Assembly (NCBI GenBank): GCA_947179155.2 | Contig: OX359266.1 | Coordinates: 45,972,039 to 46,036,038 of the forward strand | Direction of reading: 5' to 3' | DNA: 64,000 bases | Origin: Hedera helix | Lineage: Eukaryota; Streptophyta; Magnoliopsida; Apiales; Araliaceae | Shown here: piece by piece, positions 1 through 12,600 of the stretch | How positions within the stretch are numbered: the stretch's first letter is position 1 | How the letters are laid out: each line of letters opens with the position of its first letter | Position numbers and translations under genes: made by a program | The notes under the pieces: generated by a model | Database searches by the model: none | Seen by the model: the letters and a program-made list of their open reading frames with translations, nothing else | What the model was told of the DNA's origin: nothing

Positions 1-421
1 TAGAACTTGTAGACTGGCATGGGTATAGAACATAATTTTGAGCCGCCTCTCACATTCCTCTCTATTTGACATTCTGATAACAAGTATTCCTATAGGCATC
101 AAGAAAGCGGTCAAAGCCCAAAGGAGAAATCCATGGAGTATAATTTCAAATGATAATTAAGGACTCAACTGAAAATTGTAGACAAAATCAATTGGTTAAT
201 GGTTTTTGCTAGAAAATTGAACAAAACAATAAAAAGTTGTAAGTGGCTAAATTGAAGAAAGTATTGAGAAAATAAATTACCTTATGCATATTATGTTTCT
301 TGATGGTGTGGGTGATGTCTGTTTCGGCATGTTCTTGAGATGCCCTGATGAATGGTAAAAGATTAAGAACAAAAAGAGTTATAGAAAAGATGAAAGATAC
401 CAACTTCTGCACTTGTACCAT
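1..421 (-). pseudogene. Cytochrome b561-domain protein, 5' part, with in-frame stop
   Basis: Exon 1 (421 down to 281, 47 codons, ATG at 419-421) encodes a hydrophobic signal peptide ending near FIRASQEH and stops at a good donor (AAG|GTAATT). Exon 2 starts at 168 after TTTTCAG and continues past the window edge. Its reading HGFLLWALTAFLMPIGIL...RMSNREECERRLK matches the first transmembrane helix and following loop of plant secreted or anchored cytochrome b561-domain proteins, a family of transmembrane haem electron carriers. The splice phase is correct, but the fourth codon of exon 2 is TAA (157-159) where relatives usually have Lys, so the product would end at about 50 residues. The gene may be dead, may use another splice site, or the base may be an error. 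Family assignment is from the visible motif; loss of function is inference. Confidence 0.7.
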
Positions 422-1102
422 TGTTGAATCTTTCAAAGAGAAAAAAATGGTTTATAAGCTGCCCAGATTTTGAATTTCTGATAGCTATGGAGGATTTAGT
501 GCATCGCGGCAATCTGATTACAAAATGCTGGTAGCACAAAAACTCAAGAAGCGCAATGATTCCCCGCTTAAATATATGATTTTTCCCCCTAATTATCCCT
601 ATGTATATATATGTACTCTTTATGCGTGTGTGATAAGGTCCACGGTAAACTCTGTCCGGATCGTTTTCTAGCAAAGTATTTGATGAAACACTCATAACAC
701 CCCAACCCGTCGCTTATATGAAAGCGATAACCTTAGTACAATTGCTTGTGTAAGGCAAATTGCGTTGAATGAAACATCAACGACATCTCAACTTGTTGTT
801 TATATGTAGACAAGAATTTCGGTACAATCAACGATTAATGCGGTAGAAGACGTCACATATAACTATGAATTATTATATGATAAGTCAGTATTGAATCTCA
901 AAAATAATTAAGAAAACGCTAAGAAATTCTCAAATAACCAAAAAATGAAGAATAATTTTATCAAGAAAATATATTGAATAATGAATTGTTTGATTACAAA
1001 ATTTTAAATCTATATTTATAGTATTTTATGTATTCTTAATCCTTAAATTATTACATAAAAAATCTAACTAATTAAGGTAACAAATCCTAAGTGAATTTTT
1101 TT
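422..1102. other. Spacer, no gene seen
   Basis: This stretch lies upstream of the b561-like gene and should hold its promoter and 5' leader. The open frames on the minus strand at 363-695 lack family resemblance and overlap exon 1 in another frame. I see no RNA gene or clear repeat. Confidence 0.5.

Positions 1103-1129
<27 letters not shown>
1103..1129. repeat. Poly(G) tract, 27 G
   Basis: An uninterrupted run of 27 G on the plus strand is preceded by a T run and followed by GCGCC. Such long G homopolymers are rare in plant DNA and are prone to length errors in sequencing. Confidence 0.95.
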
Positions 1130-1133
<4 letters not shown>

Positions 1134-1279
1134 AAGTTTCAGTTCATTTTGGGCGCTGGGCATTATCGCCTAGTTCTTTTGTAGTGCCCACTGAAATCTC
1201 AATTTTTAATTTTTTTTTTTCTGAATTTTTGGATTTTGACTTGAGTTAGCTTGCAACACTTGAATCATCTTTGAATCTT

Positions 1280-1577
1280 CTTCATGACTTGTATTGCTTG
1301 CAATTTCTCTAGCCCGTACTTCTTGAATCAATCCAACAAGTCATTCCTTGAATCTTTTAGCTCATGCTCGTATAACTGGTCCAATTGAAACTTGAACTGC
1401 ATCTCCCCAAGCTTTGATTATTTGATTTTCATTTAAGACAAGCATGCCCTCATCAATGTTTGTGTGCGCACGCGCACGCCTACTGCTAACTTGTGAATTT
1501 AGAAAGTTTAAGTTTCCACCACCTTTTAATATAAACGGGCAAACGACATAATCTTCTTTCAGTTGAAAATCAGGCAA
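1280..1577 (-). pseudogene. Degenerate Ty3/gypsy coding remnant
   Basis: Read on the minus strand, the end of this segment gives IGPVIRA, a stop, AKRFKE, a stop, then LVGLIQEV. This matches the 'GPxTRARAKRFKEAL..L' motif common in plant gypsy polyproteins, with two in-frame stops. The upstream 71-codon frame (1362-1577) is the only open part. No LTR or other domain was found next to it, so this is an isolated relic. The call rests on one short motif. Confidence 0.45.
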
Positions 1578-3613
1578 AGTTGGATGCTCTAATTAAAAAG
1601 TATGTTCCTTTATACGAATTTGGGGTTATAAACAATTTGTAGGGGGGAAAGTGAGAAAGGTAACAGACTTTTCTGGTTTAATGGGGGACAATGTTGTGGA
1701 GGGAGAAACTTGAAAAGAATGCATTAGTGGGTCATAAAAAATCCTGAAGCTACAATACTTGACACTATTTTTCTACCGTCTACCACCGAAATGAGTATAT
1801 ACATTTTTAGTACTCACTACACACAGTAAGGTGGTGTTTGGTTTCATTTCCATTGACCTTTTGGGCATCAAGAAATGTCAGATTTGTCGGTTACATTTCA
1901 GTCATTTAGTTTATCTGGATTTCTTGAGGACCTGCTGGGTATGGTAACCATTTTGATTTATATTTTAAAACTCCAATTTGGCTTCATTTTTTCAAATTGA
2001 GGAAATCAACATATATTTATTTATACTCGTCCGTCTAAACATCACTACAGATTAAACCAACATGTTATGGATTATAAATCACAAGTAAACATGGGTCCGT
2101 CTAGTTATTATGAACTGTACCAACAAATACATACATATATATACATGTGTGGAAAGAGAATTTCAAGAATGGAGTAAAAATCGACAGGTAGACAAGTTAT
2201 CTCCCCTTACAGTTTTTTTCTTTTTAGCTGTGGGAAATCTGCTAGTCAGTGCACAACAGTTGGACCCTCCTACAAATGCTGCTGCTTCTGCTTTCTTGAA
2301 GAAAATCATGGTGATGCATGATTTTGAGCCTGTTACATTACATCATATACATTATACACGCATTTCATATCTTTGTATGTATTGACAAGGGAGATTGAAC
2401 ATTCCTGAACACAACAAGGAAATGGGTCCATGCCACCCATAAACTAATGATATTGACGCCCATGTGATATGAAGATTATAACACACACCGAAATCATTTG
2501 AAACGAAAAGGTTGTAATTAAAAGATGATCAATTCGGAGATAAAGCAAGGTAGATAAATCTGGTGGGGGAAGGTAGAAAATATAAAGCAAGGCAGAGTGC
2601 TTGTCAAAGTCGATGAAAATATTTTTATTTTTGACAACAGGGATGGGTCTTTGACGAATAAGCAAAAGTAGGCGGTGTTCGAAAAACATATTAGATGCTT
2701 TCTTGCCATACAACCTCCATTGACAAGTTGATTGCAAGTGGTTTTACTTCCCAGTGTCAATTGGTGTTTACTGCGTCCCAAATTGATTGTACCATGACCA
2801 GTTGCTTGCTTCCATGCAAAAACATAATTCAATCAGACATTTTCTTTTACGTCATTGGATTACATATCAAAAAGAGCCATTGTTTTGCAACTTCAATCAT
2901 CACACAAAAATGTGCAGAAATCTTGATTACAGCTTTGCTCAATCGATGTAAATCAGAAATAGTTTGTATAATGAAAATCCCATTGGATCTTGTATGTATG
3001 TTTGGGCTGTTGGTGTGCACTCTTACGTTGTACCTCGCATATAGTAGGAATGCTTGGTGAAAAAATACAAAAGGTTAATTCAATACAAATTATTTTAAGC
3101 CTGACAAACATTCATCTTCACCAATTTACTGTTTGAAGGCTCTGCTGCCATGTAAAAGCATTCCCCTGAAATATATTACAATCGAGTAACAAAAGCTGCT
3201 GGTAAGGTGAAATGGCAGACCTTGAAAGAGTATCCTCGAGATCAGTGGTTATTGACTTTTGCCCAAAATTAGCTATATTCCGGGCAAAAGATATCTAAAA
3301 TATATTAGAAAATCCACTAGCTGTAAACAAAATTCAATACAGCCAGCTTTTTCTTGATTCTGGGCACATCCCTAGCAGGAGGGATCACAAAAAGAGGAAA
3401 CTCTCTCGCACATTTATAAACTCAAAAAGAAAATATTTAAAAGGAATTGACAACTGCGGGTTCGACACTAGACTTTACAGTAACGGGTAAATATGAAAAA
3501 TAGAAAGAAAGGGGTTGCCTGAAACTCATCACACATGAGAATTTAAGAGAATAAACTACAAACGAATTCAACCGGAAAAAGGGAGAAACGAGATGCATAC
3601 ATAATGCACAATG
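1578..3613. other. Spacer and VPS16 3' flank, no gene seen
   Basis: Open frames on both strands at 2110-3060 overlap each other and resemble nothing I know. The part next to 3613 should contain the 3' UTR and polyadenylation region of VPS16, which I cannot delimit. Confidence 0.5.
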
Positions 3614-6600
3614 CTATGAGGCGCCTTGAAAGGACAAACGGTCTCTAAGAGTATCAAAAATTGATGAAGCTGCTGCATTCTGTGCAAAAGTTAATTTCAA
3701 TCGCCCAAGCAGTTCACCATCTTTGGCCTGAGAAGCAGCATCTGCAGCTTCCTTCGCCATGCCAATTCGAGCATAAGCCTGTTCAGGTATTACAGAGTAT
3801 TTCTTATAAATTCCTTGATTATCTGTGTATATAACTATTAAACTACTACAAGCAGCGATAACCCTGTATACACTGTAGTAGAACAGATGAATTTTATTCA
3901 ACTTATTACCTAACATGTACTAAATAATAGAATTACCTCAGCTCTTTCTCGGGGATCTGCCAATTTTGGGATATACTTTATCGCTTCTCCTTTCTCATCT
4001 GCATCAGTGCATGCCTCCACAAAAGGCCGATAACCTGTTTAGGCAAAAGAGGAATTAAAGAAGAATAAAGTTTTCAACTTGTTAATTCTGCTTGCAATGG
4101 ATAGAGACTAAACAACCATAAAAAACAAGCAAAAAAATGAAAGTAAAAACAACCGTTGATAATTTTCAACCACCCTTTTATTATGAATATTTGGAATACT
4201 ACTCCATGAAAGACAGAAAGAAAGGAAAAAGAGAAACTCTCTTTTGTCCGGCATAATGGAGGAACACCTTTTGTGGTTAGGTACAAAATTCCAGTCACAT
4301 TTGCAAAATTTAGGTTGTATATAGCCCAAGACTGTTTAGATATCTAAAAACACGTTAAGATTTTGTCAAAACATCAAAAAGCAAGTGATGACACCAATGT
4401 TGTGCCTTCTTTAGTTGTCATCCATAATCTAATCAAGTAGGAAATCTTACCAATTGGTGGCCTTTTCTCCTTTGAAAATTTTTCTAGGGCATCCCAATCC
4501 CTGATTGTTGCCAAGGCAAACACTTTAAGCCAATACCATCGCTTTTCTGAAACCTGAATTAAGCTCACAATAATAATAGTATAGTTACGATATAAATTAA
4601 AAGAGCTGCAGAACTAAACAAAGAAGCACTGAAAAATTTCTTCCCGGAATCAAGCCATGAACAGATGCATGGTGATACTCATCAATAAAAGGGGCCATGA
4701 AGCAACATTAACCTTGAATTCAGTTTTAACTTTCACAGCAGCGCGATGATTTCCCAATACAATACATGTACGAATTGTGTCGCTGATACTTGAATCTACA
4801 AAAATGGGTTGCTTGGTGCTCACCTCCAAATCATGTTGCATTCTGTAATAATTCACAAGTCAGTAATTAGTAAAAGGAATCAGAAGAAACAAATACCAAG
4901 TCAATATAAATAAAGATGCTATGAACTTCTCATAATCAAACTCAAAAGGCTTCATTATGTTTACTTATTTTATATATAACAGTTGTTCCCTCAAACTAGT
5001 GGTGGGATGAAATGGCTAGAGGCTTGGGAATCAAACAAATAATTATACATGGACCCAAATAAAGTTTGTACAAATGGTATTTTGTGATCAATTATTGACA
5101 TATTTCTCTCTTTAATTTCTCATGATGAAATAGGCCAGGTCAATGAATGATATAGTACTTGTATGTGAACCATATAGACTGTAAGACATGCTTGGTCTCC
5201 AAGCAATCCAAATCATTCCTCCATTAAAAGTAAAGAGACTGCTTCAATATAATAAACATTCCCTTTTTCTACGCCCGAAATACAGTTTAAGTCACCAAGG
5301 AGATCAACTCTGCTGCACTTTTAGGCCACAGGTTCGATTCTTACTGGAGTAGGTTTTCTCTTCCTTTATGCGAAGTGTGTTTCCTTCTTTAATGGAGAGG
5401 TTTGTTTTCTCCTTTATGTGAGTATTGATTGGTTCTTGCAATTTCACACCTTTAGTTTAAGTTTATTGATATTGTGTACTTAATTTATGAGAATTAATTC
5501 TACTTGTACTGCATCTTCAAATCGGGGCTTTCAAAAAAAGAAAAAGAATCTGCTTTTTAAGATTGTAGAATCACTGCAAGAGAGATGATCATGAACACCA
5601 TAAGTTGCCAAAAAGGGCCTAAAGGCCAGACAAATCAAAAGACAAAACTATACAACTTAATTGCCTAATTGTGCTATGCACAAACCATGGTAAAATTGTA
5701 TCTCACCTCAACAATTTTGCATGCTCTTCAGCTGCCTTTGACTCAAACACATGTTCCTTTGTTTCCGAGAAAAGATTACTGGCCTTTTCAATTAGTTTTA
5801 CACGTGGACCATGAAGTGGAGAGCCTTTGCTTGCCATTGGATTCTTGGCCAGTTCCCATGATTCTTTCCACAATAGAAAAGCAACATCCTACAAAATCAA
5901 GAAACTTTTGTCAGAAAGCACAAGGTAAACTTTAGTTTCTTAAAGATATGCTGATATGGTTATCGTTAGGCATATAGTTTATCTGCACATAGTTGCGTAT
6001 CAAAGCAATATAAATGAAATTAATGTAAAAGTAGTACATTTGTAGCATAGCACCTCTATGGAACTAATGATGAATGGATACTGAAATGTAATATACTGCA
6101 TAGAAAAAGCATAAAGAACTTTAAAGGTTTATAATAACTTCTTTTATTAAAAAGAAATAAAAGGAACTTGCTCCTTGTGAAGTCCAATTATCCACCACCC
6201 TACACTGAGGAATGTTGCACAAATTCATAATTGAGCAAGCAGCTATGTCTAATCTAACCTCCAGTTCCATATCCAAGTAAAACAATGAATCTCAAACCAC
6301 AGAAAAGACTTGAGACATTCCAGTAATATCTTAATTAATGCGGGGTTGGAAGGGAATTAATCAATTAATTTTTATCTTCATCAAACTTAAACTCAAATTT
6401 ACCTGAAGCTGACCACTAGAGAGAAAGAAGTCCTTCAGAAATTCATGCCTATAGCATCTGAGACAGAAAAAAAATAATAATAATGAGTCGTAAAAAAGAG
6501 AAGGGGTGTGGAAAGCCTGTGGTAGAAGAGCTTGTACTTGATGGTCAATTTACCCCTACTTGAAAGCAACAAAAATATAAACTAAACAAAATAATAGATA

Positions 6601-9600
6601 AGTTGCCACCAAAATAAAATTAAACCTAGTATTAGACTGTATTTACCGTGCATAGGTTGAAAATAAGTCACGTGCCAGTGGTCTCGCTTGGATCATCCCA
6701 AAGAACTCCAAGGCTGGCCTCTGTATTAACGAAGTAGTTAAACCACCATACCTTAATAAATCGCTTAATTTATTTACAGGTTTTGATTAACCAATGGTAT
6801 TACATGAAGCTACACATATTACATTAAGGTCACGCTTGTTTGCAAGGATTATAATCCCAAGACAGAGATTATAATCCTAAGGGTTATGTTTGTTCGCAAA
6901 TATTACACTCGGGATAAAATTATTAATCTTAAATGTCTTGTTTATTTTTAAATTTGAACTTGGGACTATTAGTTCAGGGATTATAAAATGACTTAAAAGT
7001 CTTGGGATTATAATCCTGATTGAACATGGCATTAAATAGTCCCCCATATTAGGTCATTTTATAATCCCTAGACTAATAGTACCAAATCCAAATTTAAAAA
7101 CAAACAAGATACTTGAGATTAATAGTTTTAACCTTAGTGTAATCTTTGTAAACAAACATAACCCTTGGGATTATAATCTCGGGATTATAATCCTTACAAA
7201 CAAACGTGATAAGGCTCCACTTGGATAAATGCATAACTTTGAAATCCTAAAGCAAGTATTCTTAGTAGTTTATATTATTATATTTACTACTAATATTAAT
7301 ACTAATATACTTTTTAAGTGTGCTGCAAGTGACACCTGCACACTAGTCTAAATAACCCAATACCTATTTAATGCGACTATAAATTAAAATATAAAACGTT
7401 TTTGTGTTGAGAATTTAATTAACATTTGTGGACACCTTACCTCAATGTATCTCCGATCAAATTGAGATATAATTGTTAAAAGAAGCAAACCAATGTTGTT
7501 TTAACAAAAGCAAAATAAACGAAAATTTTAAAAAGTAACCGGGGTAGGGGGAAAAGTACCACAAATACATTTACATCTCATATTGTATTGTCACATACAT
7601 TCATTCTAGAGTTGCTAGTGAATGATGGGGACTTTCTAAACAGGGGTTGTAAGTACGGAGTGTGGTTATCTTATTATTATATGATGAAAAAGTGGATCGT
7701 TTGTTTTTTTTTTTACTATATGAACCCTTTAATAAATGGTGACATGATAGATACAATGTTTGATGTTTATTTTTATCTTTTAAAAAAAATATAGCGTTTG
7801 ATATTATGTTTAATGGGTTTCTTTTTAACTAATTGCTGCTGATGATTAACGGGGGGAAATGAGGAATTCTAAATGTCATATCACTTGAAATTTGTGCATT
7901 ATTTTATTCCTAACTTGATTGAAATAAGACTAGTTATATGTGTATACATATTATTTAACATGTCCCAAGCATCTATGCATCCCAACATTTTCTAAAAATA
8001 TCATCAGCATCTGGTTCGTGTCAGTGTGTTCAAGTTGGTGCTTCATATATCCTTTTTAATATCTACATACTCTAAGGTCAAACGTTTAAGTTCTAACAGA
8101 GGATATATTTGATGTCATATTATTGCTTAAACATGTAACTTTTGAGCGAGTCGTGTTCATTTAAGGATTCGTCTGATTTTCTCAGGGTTAATATTCTATT
8201 GGCAGATTTACAACCGCTTACGATTCATCTGATTTTCTCAGGGTTAATATTCTATTGGCATATTTACAACCGCTAGATTAATACGAAGCGCTAAGATTGA
8301 AACCTCAAATGGCTTACAAAAATATCTCAGCCCAAGTTATATCCAACAGGTTATATGGTTATCAAAAACTATTATTGCCTTTGGTATTGTAGTTCTTCAA
8401 AAAAATTCAGAGTTATACATGTTTAGCACCCTTTGTTTAGGATTTTCCTTCATTTACCTCCAAGAAATCTAGGCCTGGCTCAGAAAAGTTCTTCAGCTTT
8501 CTTATTTGTTTCCTCCTTCTAATTGCTAAATTTCCTTCATTCACTCCACAGTATTACAACTAAACTTATCTGCTACGGATTTCAAATAACTCCATCCAAA
8601 AAGTTGTTTTTAATCTTATAAGAAGGCATGCAGTCTGTTAAAATCCACAATTAAGCTATCAGATGTGCGCCTAGCTTATAATCTCCTAATAACAAATGAA
8701 AAATTTATTCATTACTAATCCTTGAATCAAATGCAACCAAAAGTATCCTACCACATAGTACCTTTTGCCAAATGTGAAACAAGACGAGATAAACAAGATC
8801 AGTATCACCACTTTCAGTTGCCTTCATTAGAGCTGTATCTTCTTCTCCTATGCTTAGCAAGAGAGGAACCTGAAGAGAAGTCAAAATTATATTTATAGTA
8901 CCTTCCCACAAAATTAATTAACTTCAGCAACGAACAGCAAAATGATATCTAAGAAAGAACTTTCTAGCAAAGAATACTCAATAATAACTAGAAGAAAATT
9001 AATGAAAACAAAAGAAAGCATGAAAAAGACCTGTTTAGAGGAACGTGGTTCATGTTCTACAAGCATAGCAGCTAACTTCCGGCGGCCGGTCTTATCTGCA
9101 TGAGCAGCAACTGCAGCATAAGATATGCCTTTGCACAATTTCAGCTGAAACTCCAAAAAGATCATCTAAAAAATTGCACTTGCATGAAACTAATCAGAAA
9201 CTAAAAGTGTATTCAAAAGTTAAGCTAAATAACTATGACAAAGAAAAGAACCTTCACAAGTAAGATCTCAAGAAGACCGGTATCATGAATTGCAGAAGAT
9301 GCTGTTATCTTTGAACATGCCCAGTGCATAATCACCACTTCCTGCATAAACCTCAAAACTGATGTTAGTGCACATAAAAACTAAAGTCATACTTTCTAAT
9401 TCTGTTTCAATAAGATATGTGTGGGTTTGACTGTATCCTAATGCCCCCTTGGTTCATGTACAGGTAATTAAGACAATTACACAGGTCACAGAGATACATA
9501 GTTCCGTTGAGAAGGTTTAATGTTTAAAATGGGAGGGAAAAGAAAGATCCAAATCATTATACGTTAAATAGATGCACTGGAAGCAAAAGATTACAAGTAA

Positions 9601-12600
9601 ACTTACTTGGTTCATACCAAGGTACTCTGATATTCTCAGTGCAAGAAGGTGTTGATGTGCATTAATCAAACGGCCAATCAGAACTGATGGTGTAAGCAAC
9701 TGAAAGTGAAAGAGAGATTAACCAAAATTCATTAAATAGAACATAAGTTTAACAGAGGAACTAAAAGGAGGCCTCAATTAAGTAAGCATTTAGAGACCTT
9801 GTATTGCTGAATACTTAGAGGAATGCCAATCTCCTGGTTGCGTACAGCATTTAAAACCCGTAAAGTTTTACACATCTCTTGGATGCGATCACGCTGAAAT
9901 TGGCTGCCAAAGCCAACTGGATATCATTACCGAGAACATAAATCAGAACCTTTAAATGTCTATCTTATGGCAATGAATGTCACATCATTTAAAACTAAAA
10001 TGACATTAGATATAGAGAAAAAGTGTATTACATCTAAAATACACAAAGGAAGCAAGTGTACATGAAAAGGGACTACCATGGTTTCAGCGGTCAAAGAAAG
10101 TTTAAGTATAGGCATTTCTTAATTACATTGGCAAAGGTAAAAACGGCGTTTTGGTTATCAGCAAGAATATTGAGTATTATTAGTGAAATTCCTACACTCA
10201 GTACTTCGTCTATTCAATTTTTGTTTTCTTAAATAACCTTAAAGGTTCTCCACAAATTTTCTAAACAGCAAATGATGTTATAGAAAGAAGTGAAATATTT
10301 GTAGAAAGAGACAAATCACCAAGCCAAGCAACTTCTCAGTATTAAATATGCAAACAATCCCCAAATTGATATCCAAGAGGTGTAAGAAAAGAACGAAGCC
10401 CAGAGGGCTAGAGTGAATAACCAAAGAAGAGCTAGGATTGGCATATCTCAAGCATTGTGTTAAAAACCATACTTTTTCTAGTTTCCTCTTCACTCCAAAC
10501 ACTTTCCACCAAGTGATATGCTAATGTCTTAGGATTGCATAAAAAATGAGGCTAATATTGATTATTATCCATAATAATGAGTAATGACAGATGCCTAGAA
10601 AGGTGGGCGATGTGGGTGATGCCTGGGTTGGTTGGTTTTTTTTGGCAAGGGGGGAGGGGGGCTGGAAAGGGGCGAGATTTTCTAAGAGGAGTTGAGCTAA
10701 ATGGGAAATAATTCCTCATTACCTTAGGTGGGTACTATGGAGGAAACGTATTTGAAGTTACTTCAAGGTTAGAGAGCAATTTACTATGCACATTAAATTC
10801 TTATTCTTAAGCCTTCTTTTGTTTTGGCAAGATGGGGTGTATCCTAGAACCACTATTGCTTTTTTTTATTTTTTTGACAGAAGCCTAGGCTATGTTACAC
10901 GGACTCGAATGGAGTATCTAGTTAAACTCGGTTTGTTGAAGAGTCTGACATAGGTACTCTACAATTTTGCCAATTTTTTATACTAAAATGAAGTGTTCAA
11001 TATCCATACCCTTATGTGAGTGTCAAGTGAGAGACATAGGTACTTTAGAGCAAAGTGAGGAGTCCGTGTAATATAATCTAGAGACATGATGTAGGTAGCG
11101 TGACTTGGTGGCATAGGTATAGTTCTGTTTTTTGTGGTTTCAGATGTGCATGGGTGGTGCCCCCTTGGTGCCTCTATGAATATATTTCTTACTTGTCAGA
11201 AAAAATAATGACCGGCTCTCTGCAGTTATCTACTAGGCAGACCAAAATTGTGAATGACAGTGTACATAGATTCAAAAACACATTTTCAATTTTAACTATA
11301 TTAATTTTTAGAGCAGAGCTCAACAATGTAATCATTCCAACCTGCAAAAGGCTTGACCATAACTTCCAGCTCGTAGTAGTTTCTGTTGTTGTGAAATACT
11401 AAATTCATGACCAGCAGCATCAATACATACTTCAACAGCTTCAGGGAGTGATGAGCGTATTAGTCTCAAGTTTTCATCAGCCTGATTAACATGTTGTGGT
11501 TAGAAAATTGTCGACAGAAATTTGAAACATCTCAGTTTTCTATATTCATATTCAGCTTTTATTTTTAGTCAATTTTTAATTTCTAAATTGCTGAAAATAA
11601 ATGCATAATGATTCGCGTTACTGTTATTTTTTCTTGTCATTTTAGGCAGAATGTCTTAATTTGTTCCACAAACAGCAGAAATCACTTCTTTGTGGTTTTC
11701 TGAAATGAGGGTATTTCCAGATTGACTTCCTGAAAACAGAACACAGAAAATCTGCCTGAACACATTTCTAAAAAAAATTATTTATAAAAAAGAAAATGGG
11801 GTTTCAAAACCCTACTCAAACAGGCCTTAAATGTTTCATAAGCCCTTTGATCAAAACCCATATGTACCTGATTTTCTGACCATGATTACCCTATATACCC
11901 AAGCCCATGCTTTTTGCTTTCAAAGACACGGGATCATCGACATATCGAAGGGGGGGAATGGAAATAACTGGTTGTCACCTAGGTTTCAGTCTGTTTTAGG
12001 ATTTTTTTTTATCCTACCTATATTTTATTTTACATAAAGGAGGGAGAAGGACACAAGGCATAATACATAAACTTTTGATTCCAATATAACAATAAATATA
12101 ACCTACCTTCGCACTTCTCTGATCAAAATGATCCAACGCATCGTAAAGTAATGCTGCAGGTTCTGTGCTTCCAATCTTAAAGATGGATACAGTGGAATCT
12201 GGAACTCGTTGTAGAAATTCCATACTTGTGTTAGAAAGTATCCTTGCTCCATCACACTCTGGAATAAGAATAAGTGGCTCGTCATAAAAGTATTGCACAG
12301 CACCTCCAACACCCACCATTAAAAGTATATCATCCCAGTAGAGCAAGACACTATCCATTCCACACCAAGCTAGCTGCTCTGGAGGAAGGGCTGACTGTAT
12401 GCATGAAAATGGAAAACATAATGTCAATAAGATATTCTATAGACTGCAGTTCTTATCAAAAGAAGAGTTCAAAAATGATGAAACTGCGTAATGGGAAAAA
12501 TACATCAAGGAAACACTTCGCTTCTTTCATTTTTAGTACTTAACAAATCAATGAACCACTTGAGACATTGTTTACGGAAAGGAAGGAAAAAATATAAGAA

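Noticed and set aside
2110..3060. Overlapping frames of 90-120 codons on both strands
   Set aside because: No domain, no signal for splicing, mutually overlapping, ordinary AT-rich composition.
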